From NCBI GenBank assembly GCA_964453155.1, contig CAYVQU010000012.1, positions 1 through 53,899 on the forward strand: a stretch of 53,899 nucleotides of DNA, given 5' to 3'. The DNA is from CAYVQU01 sp964453155 (GTDB lineage Bacteria; Chloroflexota; Anaerolineae; Anaerolineales; UBA11858). The first letter of the stretch is position 1. Each line of letters opens with the position of its first letter. Below are positions 14,577 to 22,492 of the stretch, piece after piece. The notes under the pieces were generated by a model, which worked only from the letters and a program-made list of their open reading frames with translations, had not been told where the DNA came from and searched no databases. The translations under genes and the position numbers were made by a program.

Positions 14577-15451
14577 AAGTGAACCGTGAAAACGCGAAAC
14601 GTGAGGGGTACTCTTTCGGGCTGATTGGTTACCCATTGGGGCACAGTCTATCTCCCCAGATTCATTCCGCGGCATTACATGAGTTAGGATTGAACGGTGA
14701 GTATGCTTTATATCCAATCCCACCAAACGAAAATGGGATTGAACAACTTAAAGCTTTACTCAAACAGATGCGTTTGGACGAAATCCACGGCCTGAATGTC
14801 ACCATCCCTCACAAGCAGAACGTGATCCCACTCATGGATGAACTCACTCCGGCAGCGCAAGCCATTGGGGCCGTCAATACAGTTTTTATCCAAGAGGGAA
14901 GCTTGGTTGGCGATAATACGGATGCGCCGGGGTTTTGGGCAGACTTGGAGAAGTGGGAAGTGGGAAGTGGGAAGTGGGAAGAAACCAAAGATGCTTTGGT
15001 TTTGGGAGCGGGGGGATCGGCGCGAGCGGTGGTTTATGCATTGTTAGTGCAAGATTTCCATGTCACTATTGCCGCGCGGCGGGTTGAGCAGGCAGAAGAA
15101 CTATGTGATCAGTTTTCAGTTTTCAGTGAGCAGTTATCCATTTGCGATTTCAACCATTCCCAATTCACCATTCACCATTCACCATTCATCATTAATACGA
15201 CCCCCATTGGGATGCACCCCTACCCCGACGCTACTCCCTGGTCAGCAGAAGTTCCCTTTCCCAAAAACGCGATCGTCTATGATCTGGTGTACAATCCTCC
15301 AGAGACTCAACTCGTCATACAAGCCCGTTCTGCAGGATTACGGGCCACCACCGGACTGGGGATGCTGATCGAACAAGCCGCCCTGGCCTTCGAGCGCTGG
15401 ACGGGGTTGGCAGCACCCCGAAGCGCGATGCGGGAGGCCGTCGAAAAATGA
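14573..15451 (+). CDS. aroE: Shikimate dehydrogenase with two in-frame repeat insertions
   Basis: AroE reduces 3-dehydroshikimate with NADPH. The 292-residue protein has GYPLGHSLSPQIHSAAL, the catalytic-Lys motif NVTIPHKQNV, GAVNTV, GDNTDAPGF, the Rossmann VLGAGGSARAVVYAL and NTTPIGMHPYP. Residues about 127-136 (EKWEVGSGKWEE) come from four GAAGTGG units (14951-14981). Residues about 179-206 come from TCAGTTTTCAGT, then CACCATTCACCATT-type units (15108-15195). Both lie between secondary-structure elements of the nucleotide domain. In the second place the usual helix-loop before NATP is mostly replaced, so the fold there may be strained. The gene overlaps both neighbours by four bases. Confidence 0.93.
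   Translation: MKVNRENAKREGYSFGLIGYPLGHSLSPQIHSAALHELGLNGEYALYPIPPNENGIEQLKALLKQMRLDEIHGLNVTIPHKQNVIPLMDELTPAAQAIGAVNTVFIQEGSLVGDNTDAPGFWADLEKWEVGSGKWEETKDALVLGAGGSARAVVYALLVQDFHVTIAARRVEQAEELCDQFSVFSEQLSICDFNHSQFTIHHSPFIINTTPIGMHPYPDATPWSAEVPFPKNAIVYDLVYNPPETQLVIQARSAGLRATTGLGMLIEQAALAFERWTGLAAPRSAMREAVEK
14951..14981. repeat. GTGGGAA tandem repeat in aroE
   Basis: The unit AAGTGGG is repeated four times with little variation within the coding sequence. It keeps the frame and encodes about ten residues just before the Rossmann glycine loop. Confidence 0.85.
15108..15195. repeat. Composite repeat in aroE
   Basis: Two parts of the same spacer-type repeat are joined: TCAGTTTTCAGTGAGCAGTT (15115-15135 region) and a tandem of CACCATT units ending in CATCATTAAT. 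It looks like the two arms of a dispersed inverted element now read as protein. Confidence 0.8.
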
Positions 15452-16620
15452 TCCAACCAACCAACTATCCAACCAACCGCCTCACATCTAATTATTTCGC
15501 GACCCTCAACTACAAAGTCAAAGAACTCCAGGCACGCGGAGCCGATATTATCCGCCTGGATATTGGCTCCCCGGATTTACCCCCCGCGCCCGATATCATC
15601 GTCGCATTACAGCAATCATCAGGAAATTCAGGGCATCACGGCTACCAACCGCATCATGGCTCGGAAGAGTTGCGAACAGCCTGGGCAGAGATGTACCGGC
15701 GCGTTCATGGGGTAGCGATTGATCCCCAAAACGTAGTCCCCCTCCTGGGATCCAAAGAGGGTGTTTTCCATCTCTCACAGGCCATTCTCAACCCTGCAGA
15801 TGTGGTGCTGGTTCCCGATCCCGGTTACATGACTTACGCGCAAGGGGCGCGGTTTGCTCAGGCCGAAATTTTCACATTACCCCTCCACCCTGAAAACGAA
15901 TATCTCCCCGACCTGGCCGCGATCCCCAAAGAAATCGCACAACGAGCCAAACTACTCTGGCTCAATTACCCCAATAATCCAACCACAGCCATCGCATCCC
16001 TGGAATTCTTCGAAAGTGTGGTTGAATTTGCGCTTCAAAACGATATAATCATTTGCCACGACGCCGCTTATACGCAGGTGATTTTTGACGGCGTCAGTGC
16101 TCCCAGCCTCTTGGAAATTCCTGGTGCCGCGCAGGTAGCAATTGAACTCAATTCCCTCTCGAAATCGCACAATATGGCCGGGTGGCGGGTTGGCGCCGCG
16201 CTAGGGAACCCTGAAAATCTGGCAGCCTTGTTGAAATTGAAGACCCATACCGACAGCGGCCACTTTAAACCCATCCTAGATGCCGCGGTTGCGGCGATGT
16301 TAGGCGATCAAACCTGGATCACAGATCGAAATAAAATTTATGCCGAACGCCGTGACTTGATCGTGAACGCGCTCCAAAAAATGGGTCTCACCCCCCAAAT
16401 TCCTTTGGCGACGATTTACATCTGGTCACCGATCCCTGACGGGTGGGACTCAGCCGAGAAATTTGTACTATCGCTGCTCGAGACTACCCACGTCTCCATA
16501 ACTCCGGGGACTGTTTTTGGCGAATTCGCTGACCGATATGTACGTATTTCGCTGTGCCAAACAATTGAGCAAATTCGAGTAGCAATGGATAGAATTAAGG
16601 AGTTCTTAGTGGCGAGTTGA
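15448..16620 (+). CDS. Class I/II PLP aminotransferase
   Basis: The 390-residue fold-type I aminotransferase has LDIGSPDLPPAP near the start, NYPNNPTTA (substrate and PLP contacts), HDAAYTQVIFDG, and the Schiff-base Lys in SLSKSHNMAGWRVG at about 235. It resembles the LL-diaminopimelate/aspartate and aromatic aminotransferase group. Its place between aroE and aroC suggests that it makes Tyr and Phe from their keto acids, or prephenate to arogenate; the sequence alone does not tell which. The first ten residues are read from CCAACCAACTATCCAACCAA, a tandem repeat, so the N-terminus is newly made sequence. ATGA overlap with aroE. Confidence 0.88.
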   Translation: MIQPTNYPTNRLTSNYFATLNYKVKELQARGADIIRLDIGSPDLPPAPDIIVALQQSSGNSGHHGYQPHHGSEELRTAWAEMYRRVHGVAIDPQNVVPLLGSKEGVFHLSQAILNPADVVLVPDPGYMTYAQGARFAQAEIFTLPLHPENEYLPDLAAIPKEIAQRAKLLWLNYPNNPTTAIASLEFFESVVEFALQNDIIICHDAAYTQVIFDGVSAPSLLEIPGAAQVAIELNSLSKSHNMAGWRVGAALGNPENLAALLKLKTHTDSGHFKPILDAAVAAMLGDQTWITDRNKIYAERRDLIVNALQKMGLTPQIPLATIYIWSPIPDGWDSAEKFVLSLLETTHVSITPGTVFGEFADRYVRISLCQTIEQIRVAMDRIKEFLVAS

Positions 16621-16673
16621 GGGTTACGCGCGTATCAACCCTCAACTCACAACCCAAAACTGCCAACTGAATT

Positions 16674-17927
16674 ATGTACCTAACTAATAGACTACGTTTT
16701 CTCACCGCCGGAGAATCCCACGGACCGGTATTGACCACCATTTTGGAGGGGATTCCGGCTGGGTTGCCGTTAACTTCAGAGATCATCGATCGCGATCTTG
16801 AACGACGTCAACGCGGCTATGGGGCCGGACCCAGAATGAAGATGGAGCGCGATCACGCCGAAATTTTGAGTGGCGTGATGGCTGGCAAAACCATCGGCGC
16901 GCCGATCGCCATGCAAATCGTCAATCTGAATCATGAAAAATGGCGCGGCCAATCGATTGACCCTTTCACTACACCCCGGCCGGGTCATGTCGATTTAGCT
17001 TCTGCCATCAAATATGGCTACAATGATTTACGTCCAGGCCTAGAACGAGCCTCGGCCCGAGAAACTGCCGCCCGAGTTGCAACTGGAGCGGTGTGTAAAC
17101 ATTTGCTCATGCAATTTAACATCAAAACTTTTGGATATGTGACTTCAATTGGCGAGGTTACTTCCGATTTGAGCTCTATCCCCCTGTCAGAACGCGGTCA
17201 CTGGGCCGAGAAAACCGACGTCCGCTGTCCCGATCCTGTTGCCGCCGAAAAAATGCGACAACGAATCCGCCAAATTATGGACCAACGTGATACGTTGGGT
17301 GGCACAATCGAAGTCATTGCCCTCAACTTGCCTCCGGGTTTAGGTTCCCACGTCCATTGGGACCGCAAACTCGAAGCTCGGTTGGGCGCGGCAATTCTGG
17401 GCGTCCAGGCCATGAAGGGGGTCGAGTTTGGGCCTGCCTTTGAAAACACGAAATCACCCGGAACCCAAGTCCATGATGCCATAGAATTAAACCGGACGCA
17501 GATGAACGCAGAAGACGCAGATATAGATAAAAAAATCAGCGTTGATCTGCGTTCATCTGCGTCCCAATTAACTCGGCCGACAAACCGCGCCGGTGGTCTG
17601 GAAGGAGGGATCACGACCGGGCAGCCGCTGATCATTCGAGCCGCGATGAAGCCGATCGCGACTACGCTCGCTCCCCAGCAAACCGTCGATTTGGCGACTG
17701 GGGAGGAAACACCCACCGTATACGAACGTTCGGACTTTTGCCCAGTGCCGCGCGCCGTCCCCATACTAGAGGCCGTGGTAGCTTTCATCCTGGCAGATGC
17801 CTTACTCGAAAAACTTGGTGGCGACTCGTTAGATGAGATGAGACCGCGGTTTGAAACCCTCCGCCAGGCAACCTTAGCTGACTTACAGATGAAAAATTCA
17901 CCCCAAATTTTCTGGCCTGAAAAATGA
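16674..17927 (+). CDS. aroC: Chorismate synthase with embedded palindromic repeat
   Basis: AroC converts EPSP to chorismate using reduced FMN. The 417-residue protein shows FLTAGESHGPVL, RRQRGYGAGPRMKMERDHAE, RPGHVDLASAIKYGY, the RASARETAARVA motif and RAGGLEGGITTGQPL. Family members are usually 360-390 residues. The excess here is residues about 273-297, encoded by a palindromic repeat (17494-17564) whose 17-base arms are perfect. It lies just before the conserved RxTNRAGG-G-EGG loop, at a variable surface position. The frame is kept and the motif after it is intact. The aroK start overlaps the stop by four bases. Confidence 0.95.
   Translation: MYLTNRLRFLTAGESHGPVLTTILEGIPAGLPLTSEIIDRDLERRQRGYGAGPRMKMERDHAEILSGVMAGKTIGAPIAMQIVNLNHEKWRGQSIDPFTTPRPGHVDLASAIKYGYNDLRPGLERASARETAARVATGAVCKHLLMQFNIKTFGYVTSIGEVTSDLSSIPLSERGHWAEKTDVRCPDPVAAEKMRQRIRQIMDQRDTLGGTIEVIALNLPPGLGSHVHWDRKLEARLGAAILGVQAMKGVEFGPAFENTKSPGTQVHDAIELNRTQMNAEDADIDKKISVDLRSSASQLTRPTNRAGGLEGGITTGQPLIIRAAMKPIATTLAPQQTVDLATGEETPTVYERSDFCPVPRAVPILEAVVAFILADALLEKLGGDSLDEMRPRFETLRQATLADLQMKNSPQIFWPEK
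17494..17564. repeat. Palindromic repeat inside aroC
   Basis: Arms GGACGCAGATGAACGCA (17494-17510) and TGCGTTCATCTGCGTCC (17548-17564) are perfect reverse complements, with an A-rich centre. The same family occurs between genes at 7053 and 36879. Within aroC it is in frame and adds about 24 residues. Confidence 0.9.
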
Positions 17928-18196
17928 CACCCTCACAACCCACAACTTACAACTCTCAGCTCTATCTATACGGGCCTTCCGGTTCAGGCAAAAGTACAGT
18001 CGGCAGAATTCTCGCCGACGCCCTGAACCTGCCTCTCGTAGATTTGGATGCCGAAATTGAAACCCAGAGTGGCATGTCGATCCCTGATATTTTTTCTGCG
18101 GAGGGTGAACTCGGTTTTAGAGCCCGAGAAACCCAGGCTTTACGAGGAATCGTTGGAACTGAGGAGCGCGTAATCGCCCTGGGGGGGGGGCGTTAA
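17924..18196 (+). pseudogene. aroK: Shikimate kinase, N-terminal part, frameshifted at poly-G
   Basis: Shikimate kinase phosphorylates shikimate with ATP. This 90-residue frame has the Walker A loop GPSGSGKST (17-25), DLDAEIE, FRARETQAL and the start of the ALGGG substrate motif, then stops right after a run of ten G (18181-18190). The missing half (ALTVPENR... RPLLAGD) continues in another frame and runs on into AroB. One additional G (eleven in all) would restore ALGGGALTVPENR and join the two into one AroK-AroB fusion. It may be a true mutation, a slippage-prone switch, or a sequencing or assembly error; the rest of the gene shows no decay. Its first residues come from a CACAACCCACAACTTACAAC repeat. 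Confidence 0.85.
18181..18190 (+). other. Poly-G tract of ten at the aroK frameshift
   Basis: Ten consecutive G encode the GGG of the conserved ALGGG motif and shift the frame. Homopolymer G runs this long are prone both to replication slippage and to sequencing error. Eleven G restores the family motif with one conserved Ala after it; eight would leave only two Gly. Confidence 0.9.
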
Positions 18197-19488
18197 CCGT
18201 CCCTGAAAATCGCGCGCTGACCGAGAAGTGTGGGCAGGTGGTAGTGTTGAATGCGGCGGTGGAAACACTGATTACAAGGTTGAACACTGATTCCACTGAA
18301 CGACCGTTATTGGCGGGGGATGCGAAATCTCAGCTGGAGAATTTGTTGGCAACCCGCAGAGATCATTATGAATCGTTTTCTATCCAGATAGAGACCGGGG
18401 GGAAATCGCCAGCCGATATCGCCTGGGAAATTCAGGTGTTGGTTGGGAAATTCCATCTGCGGGGGATGGCGAGTGTGAAAAGTGCGGGGTACGATGTGCG
18501 GGTTCAGGCTGGGGGGTTGGATCAGATCGGAGAGATGCTGAACGCACGGGGACTAAATGGCCCGGTGGCGGTGGTGACGGATGAAAATGTCGGGGCGGCG
18601 TATCTTGTCAGGGTGAGGGAATCACTGGCAAATTCTGGGTATGAAACCCATGGGATCACGATCCCAGCGGGGGAACAGAACAAAACTTTGGAAACGGTAT
18701 CCCAACTGTGGGATGGGTTTTTGGCTGCCAAAATTGAGCGCACCAGCACCGTCATCGGGTTGGGCGGCGGGGTCGTTGGCGATTTAGCCGGGTTCGCAGC
18801 CGCGACCTGGCTGCGGGGTGTCCCGTGGGTGGCGTTACCGACTTCCTTGTTAGCAATGGTCGATGCCAGCATGGGGGGCAAAACCGGAGCCGATTTACCG
18901 GTGGGCAAAAATTTAATCGGGGCCTTTCATCCGCCCCGTTTGGTATTGGCGGACCCCGAAACACTAGCGACCTTACCTGAAGCCGAATACGTCAATGGGA
19001 TGGCGGAGGTGATCAAGCATGGGATCATCGAGGGGTGGAGGGTTGAGGGGGGGGAGTTGAGGGATTCTTTGGTGCGCAAGGCAATGGCTACAAAAGTAAA
19101 TGTGATTGAAATTGATCCCTACGAGCGCGGCATTCGGGCCGCGTTGAATTTAGGCCACACCGTTGGGCATGGGGTGGAGTTGGTCTCGGAATTCAAAATC
19201 CGACATGGAGAAGCGGTAGGCATCGGGATGGTCGCCGAAGCCCGGCTGGCGGAGCTGATTGGGCTGGCAGAAGCCGGTCTTTCGACTGAGATTGCTGCTG
19301 AATTGAAATCTGTCAACCTTCCGACCGAGATACCTCCTGATTTAGACCGCAGTGCAATTGCGACCGCCATGACGCGTGACAAAAAGAAGGCTGGCGGTGT
19401 GGTCAAATTTGCACTCCCGACAGCATTTGGAGATGTGCGCGTCGGGGTAGAAGTTAAAAACTGGGAGACATTGATCCGTAAAAAGTAA
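18190..19488 (+). CDS. aroB: Shikimate kinase C-terminal part fused to 3-dehydroquinate synthase
   Basis: From 18190 this frame encodes the end of shikimate kinase (VVVLNAAVETLI, RPLLAGD lid, then a Tyr-rich helix), followed without a stop by a complete 3-dehydroquinate synthase from about MASVKSAGYDVRV. AroB cyclises DAHP to 3-dehydroquinate with NAD and a metal. Motifs are GGGVVGDLAGFAAATWLRG, PTSLLAMVDASMGGKTG, GMAEVIKHG, the metal site NLGHTVGHGVE and RHGEAVGIGM. A GTG at 18238 or an ATG near 18466 could start translation on its own. A GGTGGAGGGTTGAGG-type low-complexity stretch (19029-19066) is read in frame in a variable loop. Kinase-synthase fusions are known in other bacteria. Confidence 0.9.
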   Translation, partial: ALTVPENRALTEKCGQVVVLNAAVETLITRLNTDSTERPLLAGDAKSQLENLLATRRDHYESFSIQIETGGKSPADIAWEIQVLVGKFHLRGMASVKSAGYDVRVQAGGLDQIGEMLNARGLNGPVAVVTDENVGAAYLVRVRESLANSGYETHGITIPAGEQNKTLETVSQLWDGFLAAKIERTSTVIGLGGGVVGDLAGFAAATWLRGVPWVALPTSLLAMVDASMGGKTGADLPVGKNLIGAFHPPRLVLADPETLATLPEAEYVNGMAEVIKHGIIEGWRVEGGELRDSLVRKAMATKVNVIEIDPYERGIRAALNLGHTVGHGVELVSEFKIRHGEAVGIGMVAEARLAELIGLAEAGLSTEIAAELKSVNLPTEIPPDLDRSAIATAMTRDKKKAGGVVKFALPTAFGDVRVGVEVKNWETLIRKK

Positions 19489-19555
19489 TCAGTGTTCAGT
19501 GCTGGAAAATTAAGTATCCACGGATTACTGACAATCGATCACTACTAACTGAAAT
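19489..19555. repeat. Dispersed AGTGTTCAGT-type repeat
   Basis: TCAGTGTTCAGTGCTGG on one side and GATCACTACTAACTG on the other, between aroB and aroQ, belong to the same spacer family as at 30624 and 46500. Confidence 0.6.
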
Positions 19556-19567
19556 GCGGAGTAACCC

Positions 19568-19999
19568 ATGAAATCCATCCTCATCCTACACGGCCCAAAC
19601 CTGAACCTACTCGGCACGCGCGAGCCAGAGGTGTATGGTTCTCTGACGTTAGCGGATATTAATTCGAAACTGGAGAAAGCTGGGCAGGAAATGGGGGTCG
19701 AAGTGCGGACTTTTCAATCGAATAGTGAGGGAGCGTTAATTGATGCCCTCCATGCGGCGCAGGAATGGGCTGGCGGCGTAGTGTTCAATCCCGGAGCTTA
19801 TACGCATACCTCCGTAGCGCTGCGGGATGCGATCGCGGCGATTGGGATCCCGGTCGTAGAGGTCCATCTATCAAACGTCTATGCTCGCGAGGAATTTCGG
19901 CACAAATCTTTGTTAGCACCAGTTTGTGTGGGGAAAATTACGGGGTTTGGCTGGCGGTCGTATTTATTGGGGATGCAGGCATTGGTCGCAGAGGTCTAA
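19568..19999 (+). CDS. aroQ: 3-dehydroquinate dehydratase, type II
   Basis: AroQ dehydrates 3-dehydroquinate to 3-dehydroshikimate. The 143-residue protein has the type II form: ILHGPNLNLLGTREPEVYG (with the catalytic Tyr of the lid), QSNSEGALID, NPGAYTHTSVALRDA and VEVHLSNVYAREEFRHKS, containing the catalytic His. GGAG lies upstream of the ATG. It is the last gene of the aromatic operon; with it all seven shikimate steps are present in one transcript. Confidence 0.96.
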   Translation: MKSILILHGPNLNLLGTREPEVYGSLTLADINSKLEKAGQEMGVEVRTFQSNSEGALIDALHAAQEWAGGVVFNPGAYTHTSVALRDAIAAIGIPVVEVHLSNVYAREEFRHKSLLAPVCVGKITGFGWRSYLLGMQALVAEV

Positions 20000-20079
20000 A
20001 GTGTCTAATTCGTCTAAACCGTCTAAAGAGTCCGTCCGACGAATAAGACCATTCAGACGATTTAGACCAGTAAGACCTT
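20000..20079. repeat. TCGTCTAAACCGTCTAAA-type palindromic repeat
   Basis: GTCTAATTCGTCTAAACCG on the left and CAGACGATTTAGACCAGTAAG on the right form an imperfect hairpin between the convergent aroQ and pheA genes. It may serve as a shared 3' end. Confidence 0.65.
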
Positions 20080-20919
20080 TCAGATTTCGACATGCCTTGG
20101 ATAGGACCCCAAAACTCGAATAAACGTCGCCAACTCATCCAAATGATCTAACGCCCGGGTGCAATTTTGGGCCTGATGGTGCCCCAAAAAATCGACGTAG
20201 AACATATACTGCCACAACTGCCCTGGGATGGGCCGGGATTCAATTTTGGTCAAGTCGATATCCCGCAGCGCAAAAACGCTCAAGGCTTTGAATAACACCC
20301 CAGGTTGATTTTTCAGGCTGAATACAATTGAAGTTTTGAAATCCCCATCTTCAGGATTATTTGTGGTGAGCGGGTCGGTTGTCAGGGCTAAAAAACGAGT
20401 ATAGTTGTGGGGGTTATCCTCCAAACTGTCCACCAGAATCTCTAACCCATAGACTTCGGCCGCCCGGCTGGAAGCAATCGCCGCGATCGAAGGATCATCC
20501 CACTCTTTGACCAACCGGGCACTCCCGGCGGTATCTTTTTCAGCAACTTGCCGGAATCCCATCCGGGCCAGGCTGTGTTCGCATTGGGCCAGTGCCTGGG
20601 GGTGCGAATGGACAGTTAACACCTGCTCCAATTTTGAATTGGGCAACCCTAACAGACAGTGCTGCACGCGCAGGTGATGTTCACCCACAATATGGACTTT
20701 ATGCCGTAATATCAGGTCGTAATTGCGATGGATGCTGCCCGCCAACGAATTCTCAAATGGGAGTAAAACATGAGTACAGGCGCCGCGTTCAATCGCTTCA
20801 AAAGCAGTTTCGAAACTGTCACAGGGCAAGGAGTTAATTTCGGAACCAAAATGCTCGTAAGCGGCCAACTCACTATAAGCCCCGCTCTCACCTTGAAATG
20901 CAATTTTTGGAAGGTTCAT
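20080..20919 (-). CDS. pheA: Prephenate dehydratase with ACT domain
   Basis: PheA turns prephenate into phenylpyruvate for Phe synthesis. The 279-residue protein begins with IAFQGESGAYSELAA, followed by LPFENSLAGSIHRNYDL and the conserved DTAGSA-type segment EKDTAGSARLV. It ends in an ACT regulatory domain (about 190-279) with KTSIVFSLKNQPGVLFKALSVF and ESRPIP, the Phe-binding ESRP motif. It is convergent with the aromatic operon and has its own promoter region of only 68 bases shared with the lipoprotein gene. No leader peptide was seen here, so Phe control is probably allosteric. Confidence 0.96.
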   Translation of the reverse strand: MNLPKIAFQGESGAYSELAAYEHFGSEINSLPCDSFETAFEAIERGACTHVLLPFENSLAGSIHRNYDLILRHKVHIVGEHHLRVQHCLLGLPNSKLEQVLTVHSHPQALAQCEHSLARMGFRQVAEKDTAGSARLVKEWDDPSIAAIASSRAAEVYGLEILVDSLEDNPHNYTRFLALTTDPLTTNNPEDGDFKTSIVFSLKNQPGVLFKALSVFALRDIDLTKIESRPIPGQLWQYMFYVDFLGHHQAQNCTRALDHLDELATFIRVLGSYPRHVEI

Positions 20920-20987
20920 TTATAATTCCACGGTTGTAAGAGAACAATAACTCAAATCATCAAAATTCTACCAACAAAGGACCGACT

Positions 20988-21434
20988 ATGACCGTAAACA
21001 AAATCATTTTCTTCATTGGAATCATTTTTATTTTATTGGTTTCCGCATGTAAACCTGCCGAACCGGTAGCACCGTCAACAGCCACACCACTACTGTCAAC
21101 GGCAACAACCTCCCCAACCGAAACACCAATCCCCCAACCCACTAAAACCGAGGTTCCATCACCATTTCCAATCCCCGATTATTCGACTGAGATTACTATT
21201 TCAGCAGATCAAAGCAAATTGGCTTTTAGCAATCCTTCTCCGGTCCCACAAATTGCAACGTTTTACAAAAATCAGCTACTCGCATATGGGTGTGCTCTAG
21301 TGTATGAATCTGGTTCAGCTATGGAGGCAATCGTTTTTACCTTTGAAAATTGCGAACTGGGAGATGAAATCAAAATCTTAATTTACCCCTACCAGGGAGG
21401 TACAGCCGCATCGATCACGAATAAAGCCGAATAA
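20988..21434 (+). CDS. Small lipoprotein
   Basis: The 148-residue protein starts with a lipoprotein signal (hydrophobic 6-18, lipobox LVSAC, Cys20), then a Thr/Pro/Ser-rich linker (about 25-60), then a compact domain with two cysteines (YGCALVYE and FENCELG) that could form a disulfide. I do not recognise the domain. AAAGGA lies before the ATG. It is a single-gene unit between pheA and the end of the ilv-leu operon, followed by a strong terminator. Confidence 0.75.
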   Translation: MTVNKIIFFIGIIFILLVSACKPAEPVAPSTATPLLSTATTSPTETPIPQPTKTEVPSPFPIPDYSTEITISADQSKLAFSNPSPVPQIATFYKNQLLAYGCALVYESGSAMEAIVFTFENCELGDEIKILIYPYQGGTAASITNKAE

Positions 21435-21455
21435 CCGGCTTAATGTATCCAACCA

Positions 21456-21487
21456 CCCGCAGGCTATTCACCTGCGGGCGGTTTTTG
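21456..21487 (+). terminator. Intrinsic terminator after the lipoprotein gene
   Basis: CCCGCAGG (21456-21463) and CCTGCGGG (21471-21478) with a seven-base loop, followed by CGGTTTTTG. It lies against the stop codon of ilvE on the other strand. Confidence 0.85.
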
Positions 21488-22399
21488 TTAAACGATATAA
21501 TCCAGCCATTCGTCGGAGCGCTCACCTTCACCGCGCACCGTCTTAAAAAACGCTTGCTGGATTTCACGGGTGATCGGCCCCATTTTACCTTCTCCAATCT
21601 GACGGGTATCCACTTCGCGAACCGCGGTGACTTCGGCCGCGGTACCACAGCAGAAGATTTCATCGGCGATGTAAAGCTGATCCCGCACGAGGGGTTCTTC
21701 CACCAAAGTGTAGCCCAAATCCTTGGCAAGGGTAATGACCGAATCGCGGGTGATCCCTTCAAGAATAGTGGCCCGATAGGGGGTATAGATCACCCCGTTC
21801 CGAACGACAAAGAGATTCATCCCGCTGCCCTCCGAGACGTAACCTTCGGGGTCGAGCATGATAGCATCATCGAAGCCGGTGCGGTGCGCCAGAGTCTTCG
21901 CCATAATCGAGTTGACGTAATTTCCGGCCGCCTTAGCCTTCGTCGGGTGGACATTGGGGTGCAGCCGCGTCAGGGAGGAGACTGCCATCCGAACCCCTTT
22001 TTCGAGAGCTTCTTCCCCCAAATACGCGCCCCACTCCCAGGCTGCAATCCCGACTTCGGTCGAATAGGCATCCATATCGAGGCCTAAACCTCCGAGCATG
22101 TAAAACGCCGGGCGGAGGTAGCAATTAGCCAACTTATTGGCTTTGACAGTTTCATGGGTCGCGTTCCGCAATTCTCCCAACGAATAGGGAAAATCCTGAA
22201 CCCCCATGATGTGAGCCGTATCCAAAAATCGCTGCAAATGTTCGGTATTTCTAAAAATGCCGGGGCCTTTGGGGGTGTTGTAGCACCGGATGCCCTCAAA
22301 CCCGCCCATACCATAATGAATCGTCGGCGACATAAAATGCACCGTCGCCTCGTCAAAAGGCACCACCTCCCCATTCATCCAAATATAATCTGCTCTCAT
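21488..22399 (-). CDS. ilvE: Branched-chain amino acid aminotransferase
   Basis: IlvE performs the last step of Leu, Ile and Val synthesis with glutamate as donor. The 303-residue fold-type IV PLP enzyme has IWMNGEVVPFDEATVHFMS at the start, HYGMGGFEGIRCY, the catalytic Lys in KAKAAGNYVNS, and the phosphate-cup residues GYVSEGSGMNLF and EGITRDSVI. GGAGG lies four bases from the ATG. It is the last gene of the minus-strand operon that begins with ilvD. Confidence 0.96.
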   Translation of the reverse strand: MRADYIWMNGEVVPFDEATVHFMSPTIHYGMGGFEGIRCYNTPKGPGIFRNTEHLQRFLDTAHIMGVQDFPYSLGELRNATHETVKANKLANCYLRPAFYMLGGLGLDMDAYSTEVGIAAWEWGAYLGEEALEKGVRMAVSSLTRLHPNVHPTKAKAAGNYVNSIMAKTLAHRTGFDDAIMLDPEGYVSEGSGMNLFVVRNGVIYTPYRATILEGITRDSVITLAKDLGYTLVEEPLVRDQLYIADEIFCCGTAAEVTAVREVDTRQIGEGKMGPITREIQQAFFKTVRGEGERSDEWLDYIV

Positions 22400-22417
22400 C
22401 CTGCCTCCATAAATACT

Positions 22418-22488
22418 TCACCGCAGAGTCGCGGAGATCGCGGAGAAAAATATTCCAAATCTCTGCGCTCTTTGTGTCTTTGCGGTAA
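22418..22488. repeat. Dispersed palindromic repeat, CCGCAGAG family
   Basis: TTCACCGCAGAGTCGCGGAG and CTCTTTGTGTCTTTGCGGTAA form an imperfect hairpin in the gap between leuB and ilvE. Confidence 0.7.
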
Positions 22489-22492
22489 ATTT

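Noticed and set aside
20920..20987. Leader peptide attenuator for pheA
   Set aside because: The gap to the divergent gene is only 68 bases and holds no Phe-rich ORF or terminator.
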